Shown here: one piece after another, positions 37,121-45,874 of the stretch
Numbering within the stretch: the first letter of the stretch is position 1
Layout of the letters: the number at the start of each line of letters is the position of its first letter
DNA from: Solidesulfovibrio carbinolicus
GTDB lineage: Bacteria > Desulfobacterota > Desulfovibrionia > Desulfovibrionales > Desulfovibrionaceae
Reading direction: 5' to 3'
Assembly: GCF_004135975.1 (NCBI RefSeq)
Contig: NZ_CP026538.1
Span: 124,001-188,000, forward strand
DNA length: 64,000 nt
Made by a program: the position numbers and the translations under genes
Notes under the pieces: generated by a model
What the model saw: the letters and a program-made list of their open reading frames with translations, nothing else
Database searches by the model: none
What the model was told of the DNA's origin: nothing

Positions 37121-38386
37121 TTAAAACTTCACGCCGCGCACGGCGTCGAGGGTGCGGGCGTAGTCGTCCTCGGAGTGGGCGAAGGAGGTGAAGGCGCATT
37201 CATAGGCCGAGGGGGCCAGGATGACGCCGGCTTCGCGCATCTGGTTATAGAAGCTGGCGTAGCGCGCGGCGTCGCCTTTTTTGGCCTCGTCGAAGTTGGT
37301 GACCGGGCCGTCGCAGAAAAAGAGCGTAAAAAGCGACGCGACGCGGGTGAGCGTCACGGGCGCGCCCTTGTCCCGCAGGATGGCGGCCATTTCCTCGGCC
37401 AGGGCCTTGGTGCGCTGGGCCAGGGCGTCGTAATCGGATGCCTTGAGCTTGGTGAGCGTAGCCAGACCGGCGGCCATGGCCAGGGGATTACCGGACAGGG
37501 TGCCGGCCTGGTAGACGTCGCCGCAGGGGGCGATGCGCTCCATGATGTGGCGCTTGCCGCCGTAAGCCCCAACAGGCAGGCCGCCGCCGATGATCTTGCC
37601 CAGGCAGGTGAGGTCCGGGTCGATGCCGAACACGCTCTGGGCGCCGCCGTAGGCCAGGCGGAAGCCGGTGATGACTTCGTCGAAAATGAGCAGCGCGCCG
37701 TGGGCGGCGGTCAGTTCGCGCAGGCCTTCCAGGAAGCCGGGCTTGGGCAGCACCAGCCCCATGTTGCCGGCCACGGGTTCGACGATGACGGCGGCGATGT
37801 CGGGCCGGGTCTCGAAGAGGGCCTTGACCGCGTCCAGATCGTTGTAGGGGGCGAGCAGGGTGTGGCGCACGGTGTCGGCGGGCACGCCCGGGGTGCCGGG
37901 GATGCAAAAGGTGGCCAGTCCCGAACCGGCGGCGGCCAGGAAGGCGTCGGAGTGGCCGTGGTAGCAGCCCTCGAACTTCACGATCATGGATTTGCCGGTG
38001 TAGCCCCGGGCCAGGCGCACGGCGCTCATGGTGGCTTCGGTGCCGGAGTTGACCATGCGCACCATGTCGATGCCGGGCACGGCGTCCACCACGGCCTCGG
38101 CCAGGGCGACCTCGCCGGGGCAGGGCGCGCCGTAGCTGACGCCGGCTTCCACGGCGGCTCGGATGGCGGCGGTGACGTCGGGGTCTTTATGGCCAAGGAG
38201 CATGGGACCCCAGGACATGACGTAGTCGAGCATCTCCCGGCCTTCGACGGTGGTCATCTTGGAGCCGGCGGCGGAAGCGATGAACAGCGGATCGCAGCCC
38301 ACGCTGCGGCAGGCGCGCACGGGGCTGTTGACGCCGCCGGGGATGAGCGTCTGGGCCTTGGCGAACAGGTCGGCGGACAGGGTCAT
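37121..38386 (-). CDS. hemL: Glutamate-1-semialdehyde 2,1-aminomutase HemL
   Basis: A 421-residue PLP enzyme that makes 5-aminolevulinate for heme, siroheme and cobalamin. Signatures are [27 protein letters not shown] and the PLP lysine in [13 protein letters not shown]. In sulfate reducers the product also feeds heme via siroheme. The start was set at 38386, where GGAGAC lies upstream; its ATG overlaps the stop (TGA) of the VOC gene, so both are co-translated. No other heme gene is nearby. Confidence 0.97.
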   Translation of the reverse strand: MTLSADLFAKAQTLIPGGVNSPVRACRSVGCDPLFIASAAGSKMTTVEGREMLDYVMSWGPMLLGHKDPDVTAAIRAAVEAGVSYGAPCPGEVALAEAVVDAVPGIDMVRMVNSGTEATMSAVRLARGYTGKSMIVKFEGCYHGHSDAFLAAAGSGLATFCIPGTPGVPADTVRHTLLAPYNDLDAVKALFETRPDIAAVIVEPVAGNMGLVLPKPGFLEGLRELTAAHGALLIFDEVITGFRLAYGGAQSVFGIDPDLTCLGKIIGGGLPVGAYGGKRHIMERIAPCGDVYQAGTLSGNPLAMAAGLATLTKLKASDYDALAQRTKALAEEMAAILRDKGAPVTLTRVASLFTLFFCDGPVTNFDEAKKGDAARYASFYNQMREAGVILAPSAYECAFTSFAHSEDDYARTLDAVRGVKF

Positions 38387-38835
38387 GGGGCAGTCTCCGG
38401 GGTTGGCGATGGTTTTTCGAGGCGCTGGGCAAAGGTGAGGACGTAACCGTTGGGGTCCTCGATGCTGCACTCGCGGGTTCCGTAAAAGGTGGCATGGGGC
38501 GCTTTAAGAAATGGAGCGTGTTCGCTTAAGCGCTCGTAAAGCGCGTCGAGGTCGTCGCATTCGAGATAGAGGATCAGCGAGCCGCCGCGTTTGGCTTCGG
38601 CGAAGCGCGGCAGATCGGCGGCCATGGAGGATCGCGTCTCGAACATGAGCCGGGCCTGGCCGCTTTCGATCATAGCGAAGACCAGCGGTCCGGGGGGCGG
38701 CCAATCGACGACGGTCTCCCGGCCGGCCTCGATGACGCCGGCCAGGAAGGCAAAGCCCAGGACGTCGCGGTAAAAGGCGACGGTGCGGGCGACGTCGTCG
38801 ACCATGAGCACGGGGGCGAGGCGGGTGATGGTCAT
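38383..38835 (-). CDS. VOC (glyoxalase/bleomycin-resistance) superfamily protein
   Basis: A 150-residue single-unit VOC protein ([22 protein letters not shown], then [19 protein letters not shown] and [16 protein letters not shown]). Metal ligands of the fold can be placed at the expected E and H positions. VOC members include lyases, isomerases and binding proteins; the substrate is unknown. The gene overlaps hemL by four bases (ATGA). ATG 38835 is preferred over 38964, since the N-terminal extension is not coding-like. Confidence 0.85.
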   Translation of the reverse strand: MTITRLAPVLMVDDVARTVAFYRDVLGFAFLAGVIEAGRETVVDWPPPGPLVFAMIESGQARLMFETRSSMAADLPRFAEAKRGGSLILYLECDDLDALYERLSEHAPFLKAPHATFYGTRECSIEDPNGYVLTFAQRLEKPSPTPETAP

Positions 38836-39329
38836 GGATTTTCCTTGGCCGCGCCGCTCGAAACGACCTTCGGCGCGTCCCGCAAGGTAGCCTTGCGCCG
38901 CCCCGGACGCAAGAGGGCAGGCCGTCTTTGTCCACAGGCTGTAATCATTGATTTTTTTGAACAATCGCCGACTGGCGCGGTATGAAAAAAAACCAGCAGA
39001 AGAGGGATTGGAAACGCTAAAATGAAGCGATAAGATACTGATATATCACGATAAAAATCAAAGTATAAAATAAATTTCAGACAGGCCGAAACCGCCGGTT
39101 TCGGGTTGACATCCCGCCCGGGCTTCACTAGGAAGCGCCCCTCACAACGGCCAAAGAATCACTCCGCATCATCCTCGCGGCTCGCTTCATCTCCGAGAGG
39201 ATTCTTCACAGCGCCAACTTCCCCCTGATCCATGTCCGCCGCCATCTGGATCATGCACCCGGGACGCCTGCCCGGTGTCTTTGCCCACACCGGAAGCAGC
39301 GCGAAACACTACATGGAGGACGTGCATCC
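38836..39329. promoter_or_regulatory. AT-rich intergenic region and leader of the 3D-domain gene
   Basis: No gene is seen in this 494-base stretch. From about 38940 to 39090 the sequence is markedly AT-rich compared with the rest of the window (runs such as AAAAAAAA, ATAAAATAAA). A good promoter candidate follows: TTGACA at 39106-39111, 17-base spacer, TAGGAA. If used, it would give a long leader of about 190 bases, in which AAGAATC and GATTCTT at about 39155-39211 could pair. A GGAGGA ribosome site precedes the gene start. Confidence 0.5.
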
Positions 39330-39755
39330 ATGAGAGTTTTTGCAGTCGTTTTTGCTTTGCTTGTCAGCGTCGTAGCGGCGCAGGCCTCAACCCACAAAAA
39401 CATTTCCATCAGCAACCTTTCCAACAAACAGCGCATCGCCGCCACGGTCACCGCCTACACCCCCGATCCTCGGGAAAACGGCGGCAAAGGCAAAAAATCC
39501 GGCACCGCCATCGGCACCCGCATCCGGCCCGGCATCGTGGCCGTGTCCCGGGATCTGCTCAAATCCGGTTGGAATTTCGGCGACAAGGTCCACATCGAGG
39601 GCCTGGGCGTTTTTACCATCGAAGACACCATGCACCAGCGCCACCGCCGCACCATTGACGTGGCCGTGCCGGACAGGAAGGCAGCGGAAAAGATCGGCAA
39701 GCGCCGGGCCATTGTGGTAACCCTGCTGGAAGGCCGGCCCGAGGCCGAGGCCTGA
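39330..39755 (+). CDS. Exported 3D-domain protein
   Basis: A 141-residue protein with a signal peptide (about 1-20, FALLVSVVAAQAS). The rest matches the 3D domain (three conserved aspartates): VTAYTPDPRENGGKGKKSG, then IRPGIVAVSRDLL, VHIEGLGVFTIEDTMHQRHRRTIDVAVPD. The fold is shared with the MltA double-psi barrel and is found in peptidoglycan-active enzymes, but here no lytic partner domain is attached. Periplasmic cell wall role is a family inference. Confidence 0.88.
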   Translation: MRVFAVVFALLVSVVAAQASTHKNISISNLSNKQRIAATVTAYTPDPRENGGKGKKSGTAIGTRIRPGIVAVSRDLLKSGWNFGDKVHIEGLGVFTIEDTMHQRHRRTIDVAVPDRKAAEKIGKRRAIVVTLLEGRPEAEA

Positions 39756-39816
39756 AGGGAACGGGGGCTGTAGCCGGCCCCGCCAAAGACAGCGGATTTC
39801 CCGCCGCCGCGCGACG

Positions 39817-41862
39817 CTACAGCCGCTTGACCACCACCAGCGTCACGTCGTCTTCCTGGCGGCGGGAGCCGCGAAATTCCACCAGATCATCCAGCACGGC
39901 GGCCACGATACCGGCGGCGGACAGCCTCGAAGCGCCAGCCACCACCTCCCGGAACCGGGCCTTGCCGTACATGTCGCCGGCCTCGTTTCGCGCTTCCCAG
40001 ATGCCGTCGGTGCCAAGGACCAGCACCGCCCCGGGCGCGGCAAAGGGCATGACGTATTCGGCGTAGGCGTAGTCCGGGTCGATGCCCAGAGGGATGCCCG
40101 TGCCCGGCCATTCCTCGAAGACGCCCCGGGCCGGATCGTAGCACAGGGCCGGGTCGTGGCCGGCCCGCACGTAGCGGGCGATGCCTTCCCCGGGCCGGAT
40201 TTCCATGGCGAGTAGCGTCATGAACCGGCCGGAATCGGCCACGTCGCGGCACAGGAGCCTGTTGGCCCGGCGCACCCGGCCGGCCGGCGTTTCGGAGTCT
40301 TCGGTGGCCAGCAAAAGCGCCCGGGCCGTGGCCATGAGCAGGGCCGAGGGCACCCCATGGCCGGTGACGTCGCCCACGGCCGTGTCCAGGCAGACCGCGC
40401 CGCCGCGCGACACCACACGGTAGTCGAAGTAATCCCCGCCGGTCTCGTCGCAGGAAATCGACACCCCGGCCACGTCCAGCCCGTCAATGTCCGGCGGTGC
40501 GGCCGGCAGAAGGTTTTGTTGCACCTCCTGGGCCAGCTCCAGGGAGCGCTGGAGCCGCACATGGTCGGCCAGGACCGGCACGGTCTCGTTGAAGGCGTCA
40601 ACAAGGGCTTGGCGCTCGTCACTCAATCGCTCGTCCAGGCGCACGGTAAAATCGCCCACGCCCAGGCGCTTCCAGGCCTCGATCATGCGCACCATGGGCC
40701 GGACAAAGGCTTTGGTGCTGAAAAAGGCGGCCAGGGCCACGGCCAAAAGCGCGGCGGCCATGACCGCGCCGGACAGGCGCACGATCTGGTCCGTGGCCGC
40801 GAGGATCTCCTGGCGGCTCTGTTCGGCCATGGGATCAAGCATGGAGGTTGGCACCACGATGACCAGGGAAGCCCCGCGCATGAGGCGGGCGTAGGCCCAA
40901 AAGGACGGCACGCCGTCAAGGGGCAGTTCGGCCGTGCCCGAGGCGTTACGCTCCATGGCGGCCAGCAGGGCGTCAAAGCCGGCGGCGTCGGACGAGGTCA
41001 GGGGCTCGAAATTGACGGCGCTTTTCCAGTCCCGGGCCGTGGCGCCGTCATCCCGGCGGGCCCAGACGTACAGGACGCGCCTGCCCGTGGCCGGATCGCG
41101 GACCGGCGCGGCCAGATAGGCGTGCATGGCCTGGGACCACTGGGAGGCGATCTCCTGTTCCTGGAGCACCCGCTCCAGAGGCACGTCCAGGCTGGCCACG
41201 CCGACAAATCGCCCGCCCGGCCCCACGACCGCCCGAGACAGCGTCAGCGTCAGGCGGCCGGTGGCCGGGTCCACGGCCGGATCGTTCCAGACCACCTCGC
41301 GGGCGGTTGGGCGTTTGGGGTCGAAGGCGGCCTTGGCCGCCTTGTACCAGGGGCGCTGGCGCGGGTCGTAGTCGGGTGGCAGGCCTTCCCGGGCGGGAAA
41401 GGTGACGGAGCTTCCGTCTTCCAGTGAGACGGCTACAAAAAGCACGGTGTTGTCGAGTTCATGGCGCAGCAGGCCGGCCGTGGGGGCCAGGCCGGCCAAC
41501 CGGGACAGGGCAACGGTGTCCGGGCGTACGCCCATGGGGACATGGAAGCCCACGGACGGCGTCTCGTGCCCGCCCTGGTCCTGACGGGGCAACGGCGGGG
41601 CGAAAAGCAGCCGTTCGGTCTCGGCGACGGTCATGGACAGGCTGAAGTCCAGGGCGCTTTTGGAGCGGCGGATGACCAGGGAGAAGTCTTCGGCGGTCTG
41701 GCGCAGCTCATTTTTGACCACCTCGCTGATGACGGCGTTGCCCTCGGCGGCAATGGCCCGGCCCAGGCGCTCCACATGTCGCCGATTGGCGTGGGTGAGC
41801 ACCAGCATGGGGACCAGGGCGAACCCGAGCAGAACCAAGAAGAATTTCCAGCGAAGGCGCAT
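39817..41862 (-). CDS. Membrane SpoIIE/PP2C-family phosphatase with Cache sensor and HAMP
   Basis: A 681-residue sensor protein. TM1 at about 8-24, a periplasmic double-Cache domain (about 30-345, with DYDPRQRPWYKAAKA, a typical Cache motif), TM2 (about 355-378), HAMP (to about 435) and a C-terminal SpoIIE phosphatase: DETGGDYFDY, AVGDVTGHGVPSALLMA and LVLGTDGIWEARN with the metal aspartates. Such proteins (RsbU type) dephosphorylate an anti-anti-sigma protein. No STAS or HPK kinase is next to it, so its partner must be elsewhere. Confidence 0.92.
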   Translation of the reverse strand: MRLRWKFFLVLLGFALVPMLVLTHANRRHVERLGRAIAAEGNAVISEVVKNELRQTAEDFSLVIRRSKSALDFSLSMTVAETERLLFAPPLPRQDQGGHETPSVGFHVPMGVRPDTVALSRLAGLAPTAGLLRHELDNTVLFVAVSLEDGSSVTFPAREGLPPDYDPRQRPWYKAAKAAFDPKRPTAREVVWNDPAVDPATGRLTLTLSRAVVGPGGRFVGVASLDVPLERVLQEQEIASQWSQAMHAYLAAPVRDPATGRRVLYVWARRDDGATARDWKSAVNFEPLTSSDAAGFDALLAAMERNASGTAELPLDGVPSFWAYARLMRGASLVIVVPTSMLDPMAEQSRQEILAATDQIVRLSGAVMAAALLAVALAAFFSTKAFVRPMVRMIEAWKRLGVGDFTVRLDERLSDERQALVDAFNETVPVLADHVRLQRSLELAQEVQQNLLPAAPPDIDGLDVAGVSISCDETGGDYFDYRVVSRGGAVCLDTAVGDVTGHGVPSALLMATARALLLATEDSETPAGRVRRANRLLCRDVADSGRFMTLLAMEIRPGEGIARYVRAGHDPALCYDPARGVFEEWPGTGIPLGIDPDYAYAEYVMPFAAPGAVLVLGTDGIWEARNEAGDMYGKARFREVVAGASRLSAAGIVAAVLDDLVEFRGSRRQEDDVTLVVVKRL

Positions 41863-42042
41863 ACGCTCTCCCGTTAGGCCACCCTACGAAACCGGCGGCC
41901 AGGCCGCAAGGGCTAGTCGCCGGGGACGCGCCCCCGGCGACATCCTTCAAAGCCCTGCGCGCTGCCGCCTTGTCCTGCCTCCGCTTATGCACGACCGACC
42001 AGTTCACCGGAAGCAGCCCCAACCCCCTAAACCCGTTCTCCA

Positions 42043-42085
42043 GGAGGGGGGGCTGGGGGCCTCAGGCCCCCAGCCGCCGGAGGCC
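42043..42085 (-). repeat. REP-like intergenic hairpin repeat, copy 7
   Basis: CTGGGGGCCT-C-AGGCCCCCAG (42053-42073) flanked by GCCGCCGGAGGC on one side and GGAGGGGGGG on the other, in minus-strand orientation relative to copy 2. It lies between the divergent SpoIIE and rlpA genes. Confidence 0.75.
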
Positions 42086-42139
42086 TCCTCCGCTTCCTCC
42101 ATGGTTGCCAGGGGCGGGCGCGCCGGCTACCTTGGGGGC

Positions 42140-42883
42140 ATGTTGCGCCTCTTCCGACGTGCCGGGCCTGCGGCTTTTCGGCTTCTGGCCGCCCTGGCCG
42201 CGGCGCTTTTCCTGGCCGGCTGCGCGTCCAAGGCTCCGGTTCCCGGCCCCACCGGCCGCGAACCGGCCACCCTGCGGCCGTATACCATAAAAGGCGTCAC
42301 CTATGTGCCGCTACGTTCGGCCAAGGGCTACCGCGAGGAAGGCATTGCTTCGTGGTACGGCCCGGGCTTTCACGGCAAGCGCACCTCCAACGGCGAAGTC
42401 TACGACCAATACCAGCTCACCTGCGCCCACAAGCTGTTGCCCATGCACACCAAGGTGCGGGTGACCAATCTGGAGAACGGCCGCTCCATGACGCTTCGGG
42501 TCAACGACCGGGGGCCGTTCGTGGCCGGGCGCATCATTGATTTGTCCCAGGCCGGGGCGCGGGAACTCGGGGTCCATGCCCGGGGCACGGCCAGGGTGCG
42601 GGTGGAGGTGGAGGGCGAAGCGCCGGGGGCGGGCCCCGCCGGCGAGCTGCCGGGACCGTTTTACGTGCAAGTGGGGGCTTTTGCCCTGCGGGGCAACGCG
42701 GAACGGCTCTATGCCCGGCTGCAGGCGGCCGGGTACGCCGGGTCGCGCATCCAGACCCGGGAGATCGATGGGGCGACGCTCAATCTGGTCCACGCCGGGA
42801 CGTTCCCGACGTCGGCGGTGGCGGACGAGGCGCGGCTGCGCCTGGGCGAGCGGTTTGCCGGGGCTTTTATCATCGCGCAGTAA
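42140..42883 (+). CDS. rlpA: RlpA-like lipoprotein (septal ring lytic transglycosylase family, SPOR domain)
   Basis: A 247-residue outer-membrane-type lipoprotein. Signal and lipobox: LAALAAALFLAGC (the Cys is lipidated). The RlpA double-psi barrel (GIASWYGPGFHGKRTSNGE, then NDRGPFVAGRIIDLSQAGARELG) carries the conserved D and H of lytic RlpA. A SPOR domain closes the protein (PFYVQVGAFALRGNAERLYARLQAAGY), binding denuded glycan at the septum. ATG 42140 with the GGGGGC upstream fits the signal peptide start; ATG 42101 would add 13 residues. Confidence 0.92.
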   Translation: MLRLFRRAGPAAFRLLAALAAALFLAGCASKAPVPGPTGREPATLRPYTIKGVTYVPLRSAKGYREEGIASWYGPGFHGKRTSNGEVYDQYQLTCAHKLLPMHTKVRVTNLENGRSMTLRVNDRGPFVAGRIIDLSQAGARELGVHARGTARVRVEVEGEAPGAGPAGELPGPFYVQVGAFALRGNAERLYARLQAAGYAGSRIQTREIDGATLNLVHAGTFPTSAVADEARLRLGERFAGAFIIAQ

Positions 42884-43273
42884 CGCCGTTGTCGCGGCGA
42901 CGACGGGCGGTATCGTCGGGAGTCCCCGTGCGGAAGCGCGGCCGGGCGGCGCGTTGACAGTGCCGCTGCGGGCACCTGCGCGGTGGCCCATGCCTCGTGC
43001 GATGGGAGGCGCGTCGCCGCGCCGCATCTCCGGCATGGGCGCGGCTCGGGCCGGACGCATGCCGGCATGTGTCGCTGGCCGCCATGGAGGAAAAGCCCAG
43101 GCAGAAAGGTCGGGCGGATTGGGCAAGCCTTCAGGCCGGACCATGACGGACCGCTGGGGCGGACGCCAAGTCGACCACGGATTGTCGGTCGCCGGCCGGG
43201 CGGCCGCCGCCCGGGCCGACAACCGAAATTTCCGGGCTGCCTGGAGCGGTCGCCAGCCCGGCCCCGGCCGGGG
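42884..43273. other. 390-base intergenic stretch without a recognised gene
   Basis: Very GC-rich. The open frames that cross it lack coding-like signatures. It lies between the converging rlpA and IHF-like genes. No terminator hairpin with a U-tract and no repeat family member was found; short self-complementary GC stretches are frequent. Confidence 0.5.
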
Positions 43274-43576
43274 CTACAGCACTTCGTCGGGGTTGAGCTC
43301 GGCCCGGAACTTGCGGGACAGGCGGAACACCACCACCTTGCGCGGCGGCAGCATGATGGAAGCGTTGGTCTGGGGATTGCGTCCCTTGCGGGCCTTCTTG
43401 TCGTAGGACTCGAACTTGCCGAAGCCGCTGACGAGCAGGGAGTTGTCCCGCTTGATGGACTGTTTCATGAGTTCGAGGAGATGGTCCACCAGGACCTTGA
43501 CCTCGGCCCGGTTGCGCTCGGTCTTTTCGTAGATGTAGTCGACGATGTCGGCCTTGGTGAGGGTTTTCCCGTTCAT
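43274..43576 (-). CDS. HU/IHF-family DNA-binding protein (IHF-alpha-like)
   Basis: A 100-residue DNA-bending protein with the family core LTKADIVDYIYEK, LVSGFGKFESYDKKARKGRNPQT, and VVVFRLSRKFRAELN. The beta-arm RNPQT contains the Pro that intercalates DNA. IHF-alpha-type residues predominate, but HU cannot be excluded. Sigma54 promoters, such as the one upstream of aor, often need such a bender, though this is only a general link. Start 43576 fits the standard family N-terminus. Confidence 0.93.
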   Translation of the reverse strand: MNGKTLTKADIVDYIYEKTERNRAEVKVLVDHLLELMKQSIKRDNSLLVSGFGKFESYDKKARKGRNPQTNASIMLPPRKVVVFRLSRKFRAELNPDEVL

Positions 43577-43656
43577 GACGTTCTCCGGCGCGTTGCGTTT
43601 GGTGAGCCGGGCGGGCAGGCCCGGCCGGCGGATTGCACAAGTTGAGAAATCGGGCG

Positions 43657-44079
43657 CTACTTGGCCAGGGCGGCGCGCACCGCCTCGGCCACGGCGGCCA
43701 CGGCGGCGGCGTCGGGGTAGGGCGTGCCCGGCCATAAGGCCAGACCGTCGCCTTCCCGGCGCGGAATCAGATGATAGTGGGCGTGAAACACCATCTGGCC
43801 GGCGCTTTTGGCGTTGTTTTGCTGGACATTGAGGCCGGTTGCGCCCATGGCCGCCATGACGGCCCGGCCCACCCGTTGCTGGGCGGCCAGCAGGGCCGCG
43901 CCCAGTTCGGCCGGCAGCGCGAACAGGTCGGGGTGATGGGCCTTGGGAATGACCAGGGCATGGCCGGGGGCCACCGGGGCGATGTCGAGAAAAGCCAGCG
44001 TCAGCTCGTCTTCGTAGAGCTTGGCGCAGGGGATCTCTCCCTTGACGATTTTGCAAAAAATACAGTCGGCGGCATCCAT
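43657..44079 (-). CDS. HIT-family nucleotide hydrolase
   Basis: A 140-residue cytoplasmic protein. The N-terminal zinc-like CIFCKIVKGEIP and the histidine triad FHAHYHLIPR (HxHxH) are clear. HIT (HINT) enzymes hydrolyse AMP-lysine or AMP-linked substrates. Complete, near the typical length of 110-150. Divergent from the radical SAM gene; the short region between them holds both promoters. Confidence 0.95.
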   Translation of the reverse strand: MDAADCIFCKIVKGEIPCAKLYEDELTLAFLDIAPVAPGHALVIPKAHHPDLFALPAELGAALLAAQQRVGRAVMAAMGATGLNVQQNNAKSAGQMVFHAHYHLIPRREGDGLALWPGTPYPDAAAVAAVAEAVRAALAK

Positions 44080-44192
44080 GAATGATCCCCTCTCTGCCCA
44101 GGCGAAACAGCCCGGCCACGGGCCGGCCCATCGCCTTGGTTCAATCTATAAAAAAGGAAAGGCATTTTTTCAAGTGGCTTAGGAGAAAAATA

Positions 44193-45287
44193 ATGGCCTC
44201 CACGCATATCGTTCGCCATCTTCGCCAAAATGTCATTTCCGAGGCCAGCTCCCAGGGGCGGTTTTTTCGGCATCCCGAGCCGCCAAGGGCGCATGCGCGG
44301 GTGTGGCCGGTCTACATCAGTTTTCAAGGATGTCCGGGACGTTGCGTGTTTTGCGCCCAGGCCGTGCAGGCCGGCGCGCCGCCTGTTTCCCTGGGTGAAA
44401 CCCTGGCCGCCATGGAGGGGGGGCTTGCCCAGGCCGCCCGGGACGGACGCGGGCCCTATGAGTTGGCTTTTTACGGTGGCGTGTTCACGGCCCTGCCCGA
44501 ACCCTGGCCCAGGCGCTTTCTGGAAGCGGCCTTACGGTTTCGCCGGGCCGGACTCATTGGGCGCATCCGCTGCTCCACCCGGCCCGACGCCTGCCCGCCC
44601 GGGCTTCTGGCCGAACTGGCTTCCCTGGGGCTTGATCTGGTCGAAATCGGGGCCCAGACCTTTGAGGACGCCGTGCTTATCGCCTCGGGCCGGGGCCATG
44701 ACGCGAAGGCCTCGCGCCAGGCCGCCCGGGCCGTTCGCCAAGCCGGCCTGGATCTGGGCCTGCAGCTCCTGCCCGGCCTGCCCGGCCACGATCCGGCAGC
44801 CCTGGCCCGGGACGTGGCCGAAACCTGCGCCCTGGCTCCGTCCCTGGTCCGCATCCACCCCTGTCTGGTGGTTGCGGGCACGGAACTGGCCGCCCTCTAC
44901 CAGGGGGGGCGGTACGCGCCCTGGGCCTTGGAAGAAACCATCGATGCCCTGGCCCGGGCGTTGCCTCCCTTGTGGCGGGCCGGCGCGACCGTGGCCCGCC
45001 TGGGGCTGGCCCCGCAGCCGGAGCTGGAAGCGGCGATCATCGCCGGACCGCGCCATCCGGCCCTGGGGGATCGGGCCAGGGGGAGGGCGCTTTTGGCCCT
45101 GGTGCGGGAGGAAGTGGCCGCCCTGGGCGGCGCGCCAGCCGGCCTTTGCGCGCCGCGCCGGTTCGCCGGGCAGCTCTTTGGCCACGCCGGCGAGCTGGCC
45201 CCGGCCTACGCCGCACTGGGGCTGCCCCGGGAGCTGGTGCGCTTTACCCGGGACGAGGATTTTTTTCTTGCCGCGAAAGCTGTTTGA
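44193..45287 (+). CDS. Radical SAM protein (ELP3-like, oxidoreductase of unknown substrate)
   Basis: A 364-residue radical SAM enzyme with the [4Fe-4S] motif C-x3-C-x2-C in GCPGRCVFC; then FYGGVFTALP and GAQTFEDAVLIASGRGH (SAM-binding region), followed by LGLQLLPGLPGHD. It is similar to the N-terminal part of Elp3-type/oxygen-independent coproporphyrinogen oxidase-like proteins (YHCC family) but lacks the acetyltransferase domain. ATG 44193 is preceded by AGGAGAAAAA. Substrate unknown. Confidence 0.88.
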   Translation: MASTHIVRHLRQNVISEASSQGRFFRHPEPPRAHARVWPVYISFQGCPGRCVFCAQAVQAGAPPVSLGETLAAMEGGLAQAARDGRGPYELAFYGGVFTALPEPWPRRFLEAALRFRRAGLIGRIRCSTRPDACPPGLLAELASLGLDLVEIGAQTFEDAVLIASGRGHDAKASRQAARAVRQAGLDLGLQLLPGLPGHDPAALARDVAETCALAPSLVRIHPCLVVAGTELAALYQGGRYAPWALEETIDALARALPPLWRAGATVARLGLAPQPELEAAIIAGPRHPALGDRARGRALLALVREEVAALGGAPAGLCAPRRFAGQLFGHAGELAPAYAALGLPRELVRFTRDEDFFLAAKAV

Positions 45288-45362
45288 CTTGGCCGCGCCC
45301 TCGTGCCAAACCGGACAAGGGACACGCCCCCCGACAACCTTCAAACCGTCTGGTGAACAACC

Positions 45363-45872
45363 ATGAAGCGATTTTTTGCGCCCCTGGCCTGCCTCGTCTG
45401 TCTGGCCCTGGCCGCGCCGGCCGCGGCGGAAACGCCCAACATGCGCCAAAGCATCAACTACTTCATGAACTACTTCAACGAGGCGGTGGTCCAGGCCATC
45501 CAGATCAAAGAACAGGAAGACCGGGACGGGCTGACCGAAAAACGTCCGTATACCGACGAATTCGTCTTCTATCAGGATCTCAAGGCCCGGATCGAGAAAT
45601 CGCTGGGACTGGCGCTCAACCTCTGCGACCTCTACTACATCTACAATAAGACGACCTACTGTTTCACCAAGGACGAAAAGAACTACCTTTTCGACCGTCT
45701 GGACAACATCATGGACGCCTTGCAGAAAATCAAGGACACGCCCTACGTCGGCGGCGATGTCGCGCTGGAGAACAAGTCCGGCGCAGCCGCCCGGCAACTG
45801 GCCGCCTTCAACGAACGGGTGGACAAGCTGCGGGCCTTCGTCAAGTCCTCCCTGGTCGTGTTTCAACGCTAA
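45363..45872 (+). CDS. Exported helical protein of unknown function
   Basis: A 169-residue protein. A signal peptide (residues 1-22, ending APAAAE) precedes a fully helical mature region rich in charged and aromatic residues (INYFMNYFNEAVVQAIQIKEQE; DLYYIYNKTTYCFTKDEKN). Two cysteines. No family recognised. It lies after the radical SAM gene and just before an amidohydrolase gene on the same strand, without close coupling. Confidence 0.75.
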   Translation: MKRFFAPLACLVCLALAAPAAAETPNMRQSINYFMNYFNEAVVQAIQIKEQEDRDGLTEKRPYTDEFVFYQDLKARIEKSLGLALNLCDLYYIYNKTTYCFTKDEKNYLFDRLDNIMDALQKIKDTPYVGGDVALENKSGAAARQLAAFNERVDKLRAFVKSSLVVFQR

Positions 45873-45874
45873 TA

